Below, piece by piece: positions 17,767 to 25,656 of a DNA stretch of 64,000 bases. The DNA lies in NCBI RefSeq assembly GCF_005502885.1, contig NZ_SCMR01000015.1:1-64000 (forward strand). The letters are read 5' to 3'. Position numbers and translations under genes: made by a program. This DNA is from Microbacterium sp. 2FI (lineage in GTDB: Bacteria; Actinomycetota; Actinomycetes; Actinomycetales; Microbacteriaceae). How positions within the stretch are numbered: position 1 is the first letter of the stretch; each line of letters begins with the position of its first letter. The notes beneath the pieces were generated by a model. That model saw only the letters and a list, made by a program, of their open reading frames with translations, made no database searches and was not told where the DNA came from.

Positions 17767-17797
17767 TGCCGGCCCCGATGCTGCATCGGGGCCGGCA
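17767..17797 (-). terminator. Intercistronic stem-loop between binding-protein and ATPase genes
   Basis: Perfect 14-bp inverted repeat TGCCGGCCCCGATG / CATCGGGGCCGGCA around a 3-base loop, without a T run. Such hairpins after a binding-protein gene usually protect the upstream message and reduce read-through, so more binding protein than ATPase is made. It lies in the 77-base gap of the operon. Confidence 0.7.
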
Positions 17798-17823
17798 AGC
17801 AGCTGTGGCGGTGAGGAGGGGCG

Positions 17824-18831
17824 TCAGCCCTGCGTGCCGTAATACTTGGCGGCGCGTGCTTCCTCGAGGTTGTCCTTGGTCACCAGGATCGACTCCTGGA
17901 TCTGCTCCTTCGGGATCTCGGAGCCATCGCCCCCCATCGCGGAGATGGCGTTCTCCACGGCGAGCCGGCCCATGTTGTAGGGCTGCTGGCTCATCGTGCC
18001 CGACACCTGTCCCTTTTCGATCGCGTCGTACACGGCCGGGAAGCCGTCGATCGTGACGATGCTCAGACCACTGCGGCCTGCCGTCTCGGCCGCGCTGGCT
18101 ACGCCGAGGGCCATGTCGTCGTTCTGAGCGAACACACCCTGCAAGTCCTCATTGGCGGTGAGGACGTTGGCGAACACACTGACAGCCTTGTTCTGGTCCC
18201 AATCCGCGCTGGTGGTGCTGACCACGGCGATGTCGGGGTTCGCGTCCAGCGAGGTCTGGCAGCCCTCCGTCCGCTGCATCTGAGTGGAGGATGCCGGAAT
18301 TCCTTCGACGATCGCGATGTTGCCCTGGCCGTCGAGAAGCTCCGCGAGGTAGGCACAAGCCTGCTCGGCCATGGCCACACTGTCGCTGCCGATGTAGGTG
18401 ACGTAGTCACCGCTGGCGGGGAGCTGGTCGACCGAGATCACAGGGATGTCGGCGTCGTTCGCCTGGCTGACCGAGGCGCCGCCCGACGCGGCGTCGAGCT
18501 GGATGAAGATGAGCGATCCCACACCCTGACTGATCAGGTTCTGCACTTGATTGACCTGGGTGGAGCTGTTGCCCTGGGCGTTCAGGACGACCAGCTCGTA
18601 GCCTTGCTCTGCCGCCGCGTCCTCCATGCCTTCCTGCGCTGCCGCGTAGAACTGATTGACGAACGACATCGAAACGCCGATCTTCGGCTTGCCGCCGTCT
18701 CCGCCGCCTGTGCCGGATCCGCCGCCATCGCTGCTGGAGCAGCCGGCGAGCATGAGTGCGCTGGCAGCGACGAGCGCGCCGATAGCGACGGCGGTCGGGC
18801 GGCGCCGGTTGAGTCTGTTCTGAATCGACAT
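17824..18831 (-). CDS. Sugar ABC transporter substrate-binding lipoprotein (RbsB-like)
   Basis: A 335-residue protein of the periplasmic-binding-protein type I (RbsB) family. The signal peptide ends with the lipobox LAGC, followed by a glycine/serine-rich linker (SSSDGGGSGTGGGDGG), so it is a lipid-anchored extracytoplasmic receptor. The body has IGVSMSF, FIQLDAASG and the TIDGFPAVYDAI segment typical of these receptors. The start at 18831 has GGAAGG about ten bases upstream; a start 12 codons earlier is less likely. The ligand is probably a pentose, polyol or related sugar acid, unknown. Confidence 0.9.
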   Translation of the reverse strand: MSIQNRLNRRRPTAVAIGALVAASALMLAGCSSSDGGGSGTGGGDGGKPKIGVSMSFVNQFYAAAQEGMEDAAAEQGYELVVLNAQGNSSTQVNQVQNLISQGVGSLIFIQLDAASGGASVSQANDADIPVISVDQLPASGDYVTYIGSDSVAMAEQACAYLAELLDGQGNIAIVEGIPASSTQMQRTEGCQTSLDANPDIAVVSTTSADWDQNKAVSVFANVLTANEDLQGVFAQNDDMALGVASAAETAGRSGLSIVTIDGFPAVYDAIEKGQVSGTMSQQPYNMGRLAVENAISAMGGDGSEIPKEQIQESILVTKDNLEEARAAKYYGTQG

Positions 18832-18900
18832 CGACTCTCTACCTTCCTTGGTAAGGGACCCCACCATGACGGTGAGCTTGTGGCGCCTCGAGGGGCGCGG

Positions 18901-19656
18901 TCAAAGGAGTGTGAATCCGCCGTCGACGACGAGGTCCACACCGGTGCAGTAAGACGCGGCGTTCGAGAGGAGGAAGACGGCAGGACCGATCATTTCCTCC
19001 GGTTCGGCGAAGCGCTCGAGCGGGATGTGACGACTGATGTCAGCGCGCATCGAGGCGACCTCGTCACGCGTGTTCATCGGGGTGAGGGTGAAGCCCGGGG
19101 CGAGTGAGTTCACGCGGATCGCGTGTGGCGCCCACTCAGTCGCGAGCGATCGGGTGAGATGTGCAACGGCCGCCTTGGCACTGTTGTAGTGGACCTGCAG
19201 CATCTCCCGGTGAGAGACCATGCCGCTGATCGAGGCGAGGTTGAGGATGGACCCACGTCCGGTGCGGAGCATCGCGCGGGCTTCGGCCTGGCAGCTTCGG
19301 AACACTCCGGTCACGTTGATCCGGTACATCTGCTCGAACTGCTCGGTGGTGAGATCCAGTGCAGGCACCGCGTTGGCGATCCCAGCAGAGTTCACCGCCA
19401 GTGACAGCGGCCCAAGCTCGCGCTCGACAACAGCGACAGCTCCTCCGATCCCGTCCTCGGAGGTGACATCGGTCCGAACGGCGACACTCACGCCGCCGGC
19501 GCGGGTGATCTCACCTGCGGTCTTGATCGCACTCTCTTCGGACATATCGGCGATACCCACCCGCGCACCCGCCGCTGCGAGTCCCAATCCGATGGCCCGC
19601 CCGATGCCGGAGCCGCCCCCGGTCACTATTGCGACCTCGTCCTTCAACGAGAACAT
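18901..19656 (-). CDS. SDR-family oxidoreductase
   Basis: Classical SDR of 251 residues starting at MFSLKDEVAIVTG, with GAGGG shortly upstream; an ATG 17 codons earlier (19707) is an alternative. TGGGSGIG at 12-19, NSAG at 89-92, Y157 and K161 are intact. It is the first gene of the eight-gene operon running to the PRISE-like gene and is divergent from the IclR gene at 19923. The shared gap has a TGTCCA-N6-TGGACA palindrome. Likely a sugar or polyol dehydrogenase. Confidence 0.87.
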   Translation of the reverse strand: MFSLKDEVAIVTGGGSGIGRAIGLGLAAAGARVGIADMSEESAIKTAGEITRAGGVSVAVRTDVTSEDGIGGAVAVVERELGPLSLAVNSAGIANAVPALDLTTEQFEQMYRINVTGVFRSCQAEARAMLRTGRGSILNLASISGMVSHREMLQVHYNSAKAAVAHLTRSLATEWAPHAIRVNSLAPGFTLTPMNTRDEVASMRADISRHIPLERFAEPEEMIGPAVFLLSNAASYCTGVDLVVDGGFTLL

Positions 19657-19809
19657 CGAGCCCTCACGAAGTGATGACGCGAGTGCGCCTCGTGGGTGTT
19701 GAGTCATCACCTTCTCGCTTCCTTGCGATGCGCCATCCGGCGTCAAACTGCGACCGCGGCGGGATATTGTGGGTTGTTCCTCTCGCAGATTACGCCAACT
19801 ACCCGTCTG

Positions 19810-19827
19810 TGTCCAGCAATGTGGACA
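19810..19827. promoter_or_regulatory. Operator-like palindrome TGTCCA-N6-TGGACA (site 2)
   Basis: Perfect 6-6-6 inverted repeat in the gap between the divergent SDR and IclR genes. A further TGTCCAGAAAACGG half-site lies near 19899-19912, just before the IclR start. Half-sites share the GGAC/GTCC core with the repeats at 11848 and 23628, though the spacing is different. Confidence 0.5.
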
Positions 19828-19922
19828 GATTGTTCGTTTAATGCGAGTACATCGCGTAAGGCGGGGGGTGGCGAGCGCTTGCCGAGTTCTGTAGAGTCTG
19901 TCCAGAAAACGGAAGGAACACC

Positions 19923-20711
19923 GTGGCTCAACCAACGACGGAAAGCGACAGCACAGGGATGAGCGCTGTCACCAAAGCCACGCGTGTTCTCGACCACCTC
20001 GCGACCCGTGGCGAGCTAACCGCCGGCGAACTCGCCAGCGAGCTGAACGAGCCGATCACGACCATCTACCGCATGCTCGGGAATCTGGAGTCAATCGGCT
20101 GGATCGAACGAGGCGACCGGAAGGGCGCTCCTGTCCGACTGGGCATCGATTTGGTAGCGATCGGCCAAGCGGTGGAGTCTGCGCTCGATCTGCGCGCCGC
20201 AGCGAGGCTCTCTCTGGCGCGATTGGCGAAGGAGACCGCCGAGACGGTCTACCTCTGTGTTCCCGATGGTCAACGCGGCGTGTGCATAGAGCGCGTCGAC
20301 GGAAAGTACACCCGGACCGCTGAGCTGAGCATCGGCGGATCACTTCCGCTCCATCAGGGTGCAGGGCCGCGGGCAATCTTGGCTTTCTCGGCCCGCGACG
20401 TCAGGGAGAACTACATTCGCACCCTTCGGGTCTCCCAATCCAACCCCATCACCGAACCCCAGGCGACTGGGCTCGAACGCGAACTTGCCGCGATCCGCGC
20501 CGTAGGAATCGTCGAGTCCGACGGGGACATCACGCCGGGAGTATTCAGCACGGCAGCGCCCGTCATGGATCACCGCGGCGAAGTCATCGCGTCCATCACC
20601 CTCAGCGCGCTGAAGGCGAAGAGCGGGCGCCATCTCGACTTCGGGAAACTCGTACGTGAAGAAGCAGCCGCCGTCTCGACCACACTGGGATACCACAATG
20701 GCAACCGTTGA
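19923..20711 (+). CDS. IclR-family transcriptional regulator
   Basis: A 262-residue protein starting at a GTG with GGAAGGAAC upstream. Winged HTH at about 17-65 (LTAGELASELNEPITTIYRMLGNLESIGW) followed by the GAF-like effector domain with YLCVPDG, LPLHQGAGPRAILAF and a final DFGKLVREEAAAVS helix. Divergent from the SDR/ABC operon, so likely its regulator. Its 3' end overlaps the next IclR gene by 14 bases, so the two paralogues are probably made together. Confidence 0.9.
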   Translation: MAQPTTESDSTGMSAVTKATRVLDHLATRGELTAGELASELNEPITTIYRMLGNLESIGWIERGDRKGAPVRLGIDLVAIGQAVESALDLRAAARLSLARLAKETAETVYLCVPDGQRGVCIERVDGKYTRTAELSIGGSLPLHQGAGPRAILAFSARDVRENYIRTLRVSQSNPITEPQATGLERELAAIRAVGIVESDGDITPGVFSTAAPVMDHRGEVIASITLSALKAKSGRHLDFGKLVREEAAAVSTTLGYHNGNR

Positions 20712-21453
20712 CAGGCCGAGCAGGGTCCTCACCTCGTTGCGCGCCGCCGTCGAGAGCCTCGCCGAGTCCGGAGCGCTTACGCCTCCCGATCTGGCCAAGA
20801 ACATCGGCATCCCGCGGCCCAGCGCATACCGCCTGATCGGTGCACTGATGCAGGACGGGCTGGCCATCCAGCAGCCGGATGGAACGGTCACACTCAGCAC
20901 GAGATGGCTGGAGTTCGGAGACCAGGCGCTGGCCACCTCAACCCCGTGGTTCCACCGGGATGACCTGTTGCGCGACCTCCGGGATTCCACGCGCCTCACC
21001 GTGTATCTGGGCGTCCCTCGCCCGCATCGCGTGGTCTGCGTCCGACGCTTGCATGGGCAGGGCGTGCAGGTCCTTGTCTTGCGACCCGGCGGGAGTCTGC
21101 CGCTTCATGTGGGTGGTGTCGGACGGATTACGTTGGCGTTCGGTCCGGAGGATCCGCAGACGTATCTCGCCGCGCATGACCCGGAACGGTTCACGCCTCG
21201 GTCGCTAGAGACCCGCCAGTCGATCCTTGCGGACGTCGCGTGGAGCCGAGAGCACCATTACTGCGTCTCCGACGAGGACGTGACGGTCGGCGTCGGCGCC
21301 GTCGCGGCGCCCGTGCTGACGCCATCCGGCGAGTTCTTGGCGGCACTGTCAGTAGCTGGCCGTCGCGACGACATCGTGGGGCATGAAGAGGAACTTGCCC
21401 GCGACGTTCTCGCCATAGCCGAACAGATCGGCAAGGCTGCGCAGCTCAGCTAA
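20698..21453 (+). CDS. IclR-family transcriptional regulator (second of tandem pair)
   Basis: A 251-residue IclR protein. The ATG at 20698 lies inside the end of the first IclR gene; an upstream in-frame ATG at 20656 would be buried deeper and is less likely. HTH is LTPPDLAKNIGIPRPSAYRLIGALMQDGL, effector domain with RPGGSLPLHVGGVGRITLAF. It diverges clearly from the first copy, so tandem partners rather than a recent duplication. Could bind a different inducer or form mixed oligomers. Confidence 0.88.
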   Translation: MATVDRPSRVLTSLRAAVESLAESGALTPPDLAKNIGIPRPSAYRLIGALMQDGLAIQQPDGTVTLSTRWLEFGDQALATSTPWFHRDDLLRDLRDSTRLTVYLGVPRPHRVVCVRRLHGQGVQVLVLRPGGSLPLHVGGVGRITLAFGPEDPQTYLAAHDPERFTPRSLETRQSILADVAWSREHHYCVSDEDVTVGVGAVAAPVLTPSGEFLAALSVAGRRDDIVGHEEELARDVLAIAEQIGKAAQLS

Positions 21454-21486
21454 CCCGCTGCAAGCGGTCGACATGGGCGAAGATGC

Positions 21487-22284
21487 CTAGGGCAATATTC
21501 CGTCGACGTATCCGCCGTCAACCCGCAGAGCGCCTCCGGTCGTCGCGGACGACAGTTCGGAGCACAGGTAGACCACCATGTTGGCGACCTCCTCGGGCCG
21601 GATGAGCCGCTGAATGATCGACAGCGGCCGATGGACGCGCATGTATTCAGCCTGCGCTTCTGCCCACGGCAGCTCGGTCCCGACAACCTCTGAGACGAAC
21701 TCTTTCACACGGTCGGTCTCGGAGGGCCCGACAATCACGGAGTTGACCGTGACTCCAGAACCGGCCGCGGCCTTCGCGAAGCCGCGTGCTGCCGCGAGGA
21801 CCGCCGTTTTTGAGGCGGCGTAGTGCACCATGTCGATCGGAATCGCCACGGCGGCGTCACTGGCGATGAACACCACACGACCCCATCGCCGTGCGATCAT
21901 GGCGGGAAGAACCTGGCGTGTGATGCGGACACCGGTGAGGACGTTCGCATCGAAGTGGTCCGCCCAGACAAAGGCGGGCGTGTCGAAGACGTCGCCTGCC
22001 TGGTAGACGCCGATGTTGTTGACCAGGATGTCGACGTCGGGGAACTGCTCGACGGCCGCGGCAGCTCCCTCTTCGCCCGTCAGGTCGGCGACAACACCGA
22101 CGAAGAGCCCGTCGGGGACGGCGTCGCGCAGGTCACGGAGTGCGGTCGCCACGGAGTCGGGCGACCTTCCGTTCACGCCGACGACCGCCCCCGCCTGCGC
22201 GAGTCGCGTCGCCATCGCGAACCCGAGACCTCGGGTGGCTCCGGTGACGAGGGCGCGTTTCTCGCGCAGGTCCAGGGGGATCAT
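21487..22284 (-). CDS. SDR-family oxidoreductase
   Basis: Classical SDR, 265 residues, with TGATRGLG at 14-21, NNIG at 89-92, Y155 and K159. The active-site region reads IASDAAVAIPIDMVHYAASK, where the catalytic Ser is S142. VNGRS after strand 2 suggests NADP preference, unlike the other SDRs of the island. It is the last gene of a three-gene operon with the epimerase-like and ABM-domain genes, separated from the former by three bases, and converges on the IclR pair. Confidence 0.86.
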   Translation of the reverse strand: MIPLDLREKRALVTGATRGLGFAMATRLAQAGAVVGVNGRSPDSVATALRDLRDAVPDGLFVGVVADLTGEEGAAAAVEQFPDVDILVNNIGVYQAGDVFDTPAFVWADHFDANVLTGVRITRQVLPAMIARRWGRVVFIASDAAVAIPIDMVHYAASKTAVLAAARGFAKAAAGSGVTVNSVIVGPSETDRVKEFVSEVVGTELPWAEAQAEYMRVHRPLSIIQRLIRPEEVANMVVYLCSELSSATTGGALRVDGGYVDGILP

Positions 22285-22287
22285 TGA

Positions 22288-23217
22288 TCAGTGCTTGGCG
22301 ACGTGGTCATGGGGGTCGCCTTTACTGGCCCACACACGCTTGTAGGAACCGCGGACCAGATCCTCGAGCAGGCTCGGTCCTGCAGGGTTCCATCCGAGCT
22401 CTTCTCGCGCTCGGGTCGAGTCAACCCGGCTGTTGCTCGCCAGAGCCACATCCACCCAGCGAGCACCGAGCGTCTCGCGCGCGGTGTCAAGGGGCACACT
22501 CACGCCGTCGCCCTGGCCGAGCATCCTAGCGATGCCGTCAGCGATCTGCCGCATCTCGCACTCGCCGGAGGCGATGTTGTAGACGGACCCAGCATCGGCT
22601 TTCTCCAGAGCGAGCAGATACAGCTCGGCAAGGTCGTACAGGTAAACGTTGCCCCACCGGTTCTCGCCGCTTTCGGCAAAGATCGAACGGCCGGAGCCGA
22701 GCGCATGGCGAAGGAGCAGGGGAAGCTGCTCGGAGGCGCCGTCGCCGTACACCATCGCCGGTCGGATCACGATGGGTCGGATCCCGTCCTGCGCGGAAGC
22801 GAGCACTCGCTCGTCTGAGCTGTAGCGCTCGGCGACGATGGGGGCCGGCGTAAAGACATCGGCCTCCCTGTATACGACGTCGGAGGCTGCACCACCAGCG
22901 AGATCCGTGTAGACGCCGGTGCCACTCGTACGAATGAACGTGCGTCCGGTGTCAGCCAGCGCCGCGAGGAACGCCTGCGTAGAAGGGGCGTGGTCGGCCG
23001 TCGCGGTGTCGACGACCCCGTCATACGCGGAAAGGTCGAGGCCCGGGACGTCGTCCAGACCACCCAGCACGGGGGTGACCCCCTGCGCGGCAACCGACTT
23101 GGCGGCCGCATCCGACCGCACCAAGCCAGATACGCGATGCCCCGCGCGAAGCAGGCGTTGGGCGACTGCCTGGCCGAGGTAGCCGGAAGCGCCAGTGATG
23201 AATAGGTGCTGACCCAT
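22288..23217 (-). CDS. NAD-dependent epimerase/dehydratase family protein (extended SDR)
   Basis: A 309-residue extended SDR starting MGQHLFITGASGYLGQAVAQRL. The glycine motif GASGYLG is intact and NAD(P) binding is expected. The active site is less clear: instead of a plain YxxxK there is RYSSDERVL around 132-140. RPAMVYGDGASE and NVYLYDLAELYLLAL are typical of the NAD-dependent epimerase/dehydratase family. It probably acts on a sugar or lactone rather than a nucleotide sugar, but the substrate is unknown. One base separates it from the upstream ABM gene. Confidence 0.8.
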   Translation of the reverse strand: MGQHLFITGASGYLGQAVAQRLLRAGHRVSGLVRSDAAAKSVAAQGVTPVLGGLDDVPGLDLSAYDGVVDTATADHAPSTQAFLAALADTGRTFIRTSGTGVYTDLAGGAASDVVYREADVFTPAPIVAERYSSDERVLASAQDGIRPIVIRPAMVYGDGASEQLPLLLRHALGSGRSIFAESGENRWGNVYLYDLAELYLLALEKADAGSVYNIASGECEMRQIADGIARMLGQGDGVSVPLDTARETLGARWVDVALASNSRVDSTRAREELGWNPAGPSLLEDLVRGSYKRVWASKGDPHDHVAKH

Positions 23218-23218
23218 G

Positions 23219-23539
23219 TCAGTTCTCCTTGCTCGTCTGCTCGGTCGCCGTGTTCTGCAGTTGCGTGTACTCCACGGCGGAGAGCACATCGACCCCTAGG
23301 CGCTCGAGATCACTGAGCAGGGAAGCCACCGCAGCGGATTCGTCATGCCGGTCAACAGCCTCTCGGTCAGCAAATACCTCAACCAGCGTTCGCTCGCCCG
23401 CCTCGCCCAGGTCATACACATCCCAGTGGACAGTGCCGTCCTCGAACTGGAACGCAGCCCGCGCCCGGCTGAGTGCCCCGTCGAGCGAGCGCACGTTACC
23501 CGCCTCGACGCGAAGATGCACGATCTTGGCGATATGCAC
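23219..23539 (-). CDS. ABM-domain protein (antibiotic biosynthesis monooxygenase / YgiN-like)
   Basis: 106 residues with the ferredoxin-like ABM fold pattern: MHIAKIVHLRVEAGNV, then FQFEDGTVHWDVYDLGEAGERTLVEVFADREAVDRHDES. Such small dimers act as cofactor-free monooxygenases, isomerases or decarboxylation helpers; some are mutarotase-like. First gene of a three-gene operon and divergent from phosphofructokinase with an operator in the 121-base gap. The true activity is open. Confidence 0.72.
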   Translation of the reverse strand: MHIAKIVHLRVEAGNVRSLDGALSRARAAFQFEDGTVHWDVYDLGEAGERTLVEVFADREAVDRHDESAAVASLLSDLERLGVDVLSAVEYTQLQNTATEQTSKEN

Positions 23540-23627
23540 GTTGACTCCAGTCTGCGGATCTCCGGGGTGGATTTGGAAGCATTATTGAGGGCTTCCGAAT
23601 GGGGCAAGCCAAAGCTACACTGTTTTC

Positions 23628-23640
23628 GGACACCGTGTCC
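23628..23640. promoter_or_regulatory. Operator, GGACAC-C-GTGTCC palindrome (site 3)
   Basis: Near-perfect 13-base palindrome ending 20 bases before the phosphofructokinase ATG, embedded in TTTTC...AGTTTTC. A TACACT hexamer at 23615-23620 may be the -10 box, so a protein bound here would cover the transcription start. The site at 11848-11860 sits at an equivalent distance from its start codon. Confidence 0.62.
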
Positions 23641-23660
23641 AGTTTTCGGTTGGAGTCGTC

Positions 23661-24686
23661 ATGCCGCGTTTTGGAATCCTCACAAGTGGAGGGGACTGCC
23701 CCGGCCTGAACGCCGTCATCCGCAGTGCACAAATCCGCGTCGACCGGGAGTACGGCGGAACGCTCGCCGGGTTCCGCAACGGGTGGCGAGGTGTAATAGA
23801 CAACGACGTCGTCGAGATCACCGAAGAGATGACTCGCGGTATTGCGGGGATGGGGGGCACCATCCTGGGCACCTCTCGCACGAATCCCACTGAGGGCGTA
23901 GATGCCATCAGTGGGATCGAGCATGCGTTGGAGGCCAACCGCCTCGATGGACTGATTGCTGTCGGCGGAGAAGGCTCACTGTCCGCCGCCCACGCGCTCA
24001 GCTGCGCCGGAGTGAATGTGGTCGGGGTTCCGAAGACGATCGACAACGACCTGAACGGCACGGACTACAGCTTCGGTTTCGATACCGCCGTGCAGATTGC
24101 GACCGATGCTATGGACCGGCTCTTGACTACCGGTGCCTCACACGCGCGTTGCATGATCGCGGAAGTCATGGGCCGCAACTCCGGCTGGATTGCACTTCAC
24201 GCAGGGATCGCAACCGGGGCCCACGCAGTCCTCATTCCCGAACACCCGGTCCCATTGGACCAGGTCGTCTCCTGGGTGGAGGCCGCCCGCGATAGGGGCC
24301 AGGCCCCGCTGGTCGTTGTAGCTGAAGGCTTTCCGTTCGAGGGGAATGGGGTTCTCCACCCTCGAGGGGCTGAGGAATCCGGGCGCCCCCGCCTGGGGGG
24401 AATCGGTGAGCAGCTTGCCCCACTCATTGAGGCTCGAACTGGAATTGAAACCCGTGCGACGACCCTGGGACACATCCAGCGCGGCGGTACTCCGACGGCG
24501 TACGACCGGGTGCTCGCCGCTCGGTTCGGGGCGGCCGCAGTCGACGCCGCTGTCGACGGACAGTGGGGTCGGATGGTCGCGCTGTCCGGCGAGAGCATCG
24601 TCACCGCCAACCTCGCCGCAGCGATCGGGTCGATCAAACGCATTTCCGTCGAAAGATATGAGCGCGCAGCGGTGTGCTTCGGCTGA
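23661..24686 (+). CDS. pfkA: 6-phosphofructokinase (group III, ATP-type residues)
   Basis: A 341-residue PfkA-family enzyme: ILTSGGDCPGLNAVIR at the start, GGEGSL at 102-107, PKTIDNDLNGTD at 124-135, EVMGRNSGW and HIQRGGTPTAYDR. Gly at the position equivalent to E. coli G104 with Lys at 124 is the combination known from ATP-using actinobacterial enzymes, whereas PPi enzymes have Asp there. The usual GGDGS is GGEGS here. TTGGAG precedes the ATG. A dedicated copy inside a sugar island, co-regulated with transketolase, suggests the imported sugar enters at fructose 6-phosphate or a related ketose phosphate. Confidence 0.9.
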   Translation: MPRFGILTSGGDCPGLNAVIRSAQIRVDREYGGTLAGFRNGWRGVIDNDVVEITEEMTRGIAGMGGTILGTSRTNPTEGVDAISGIEHALEANRLDGLIAVGGEGSLSAAHALSCAGVNVVGVPKTIDNDLNGTDYSFGFDTAVQIATDAMDRLLTTGASHARCMIAEVMGRNSGWIALHAGIATGAHAVLIPEHPVPLDQVVSWVEAARDRGQAPLVVVAEGFPFEGNGVLHPRGAEESGRPRLGGIGEQLAPLIEARTGIETRATTLGHIQRGGTPTAYDRVLAARFGAAAVDAAVDGQWGRMVALSGESIVTANLAAAIGSIKRISVERYERAAVCFG

Positions 24687-25032
24687 AGACCCGGGCGATT
24701 GCTGGGGACGCGCCTACAACTGCGGCATGGCCGACGTGATGGCCACGCCACGGTCCGACAGAGCTGTACGGATCAGCGATGTGACGCCGGGCCCACCGAA
24801 GCGCCTTGTCTCCGACACGCCGAAGGCCCGCGCCCGCAACAGTCGACCGCGACATGCCTGCTCACCTCGGTGACCGCGATGCGAATTACCGCCGGTTCGA
24901 GACGGACCCTTAGCTGCCCCGCCTGAACCCGCGCTGGTCTCGTCGAACTCGGTGAACCATCCAGCGGTCACGCTGACCCGACTGCGGTCTATCGCGATGG
25001 TGGGATCGCGACGGGGAGTTGCGTGAGACCAG
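24687..25032. other. No gene recognised
   Basis: The 346 bases between phosphofructokinase and the winged-helix gene hold only short frames. A minus-strand frame at about 24714-24870 (ending ITSAMPQL) has protein-like composition but matches no family I know; it may be the tail of a lost gene. Confidence 0.4.
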
Positions 25033-25401
25033 TTAGGACTCCCCCAGCACCTGCTCCAGCCGCATGACCATCTCCGTCACCCGCGCATCGTCCACGGTGT
25101 ACCTCACCCGCTGCCCGCGCACCGCAACGTCCCTCGGTGGGTCCGCGATGATGAGCCCGACCTCCATCAGCTTTTCCAGCCCATTCGCGACGGTCATCTT
25201 GGGGATCTCGAGCGCCTCGCCGATCTCGGCACGCGTCAGGCCAGGGTTCTTCCGCAGGTGGCCGATGATGGTCGCCTGCATGATGTTCCCGAAAGCCTTG
25301 ATGGGGTCCTCCGCGTAATCACTGATCGCGAGGCGGGCGTACCGCCTGGGCACAACAGCAAAGCAGGGCGCCACCTCGGTAAGGGTGTTGCACCTCAACA
25401 T
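25033..25401 (-). CDS. Winged-helix DNA-binding protein (ArsR/MarR-like)
   Basis: 122 residues. The central part is a clear winged HTH: GNIMQATIIGHLRKNPGLTRAEIGEALEIPKMTVANGLEKLMEVGLI, followed by a wing with VRGQRVRYTVD and a dimerisation helix. The 30-residue N-terminus (rich in Cys, Arg and Val) is poorly defined, so the true start may lie further in. It stands alone between the island's sugar genes and the right tRNA-Ser fragment. That position would suit a mobile-element regulator, but that is inference. Confidence 0.7.
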   Translation of the reverse strand: MLRCNTLTEVAPCFAVVPRRYARLAISDYAEDPIKAFGNIMQATIIGHLRKNPGLTRAEIGEALEIPKMTVANGLEKLMEVGLIIADPPRDVAVRGQRVRYTVDDARVTEMVMRLEQVLGES

Positions 25402-25565
25402 GCGTGCGACGAACGTCCCCGCGGAATTTCGGGCCAGTACGCCCGCCGTCAGGCACGCGTGATGACGAGACCGTACTCCGGGCGTCCTCCAGAGGTCCCC
25501 GAGGGGTCCCCCTGGGACCCTTGGTAGCCAGAATGCCTACCATGCGTCATGATGCGAGGGGGACG

Positions 25566-25593
25566 AAAAACCCCGGCTGACCGGGGGTTTTTT
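25566..25593 (-). terminator. Rho-independent terminator of the tRNA-Ser fragment
   Basis: Perfect CCCCGG/CCGGGG stem with a CTGA loop, with A run on one side and T run on the other, so it can stop transcription on both strands. It lies directly behind the 3' end of the tRNA-Ser fragment (minus strand) and is probably its original terminator. Confidence 0.85.
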
Positions 25594-25595
25594 CT

Positions 25596-25656
25596 GCGGA
25601 GACGGAGGGATTTGAACCCTCGGTCCCCGTGAGGGGACTCCACCTTAGCAGGGTGA
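25596..25656 (-). repeat. tRNA-Ser(GCU) 3' fragment 3, right boundary of island
   Basis: Identical over 61 bases to 2171-2231 and in the same orientation. Contains anticodon loop CTGCTAA, variable arm, T arm and 3' acceptor strand. The bases that should complete the D arm and 5' acceptor strand (a GGAGACG on the minus strand) are missing to the right, so this copy too is a remnant. An intact tRNA-Ser(GCU) gene is expected outside the window, most likely to the right. Confidence 0.87.

Noticed and set aside
19881..19912. TGTCCAGAAAACGG as a fourth full operator
   Set aside because: Only one half-site is present; no inverted partner at a sensible distance.
25449..25643. Small protein across the tRNA fragment
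   Set aside because: Its GFKSLRLRRKNP part is simply the translated tRNA T arm and acceptor, a well-known false gene.
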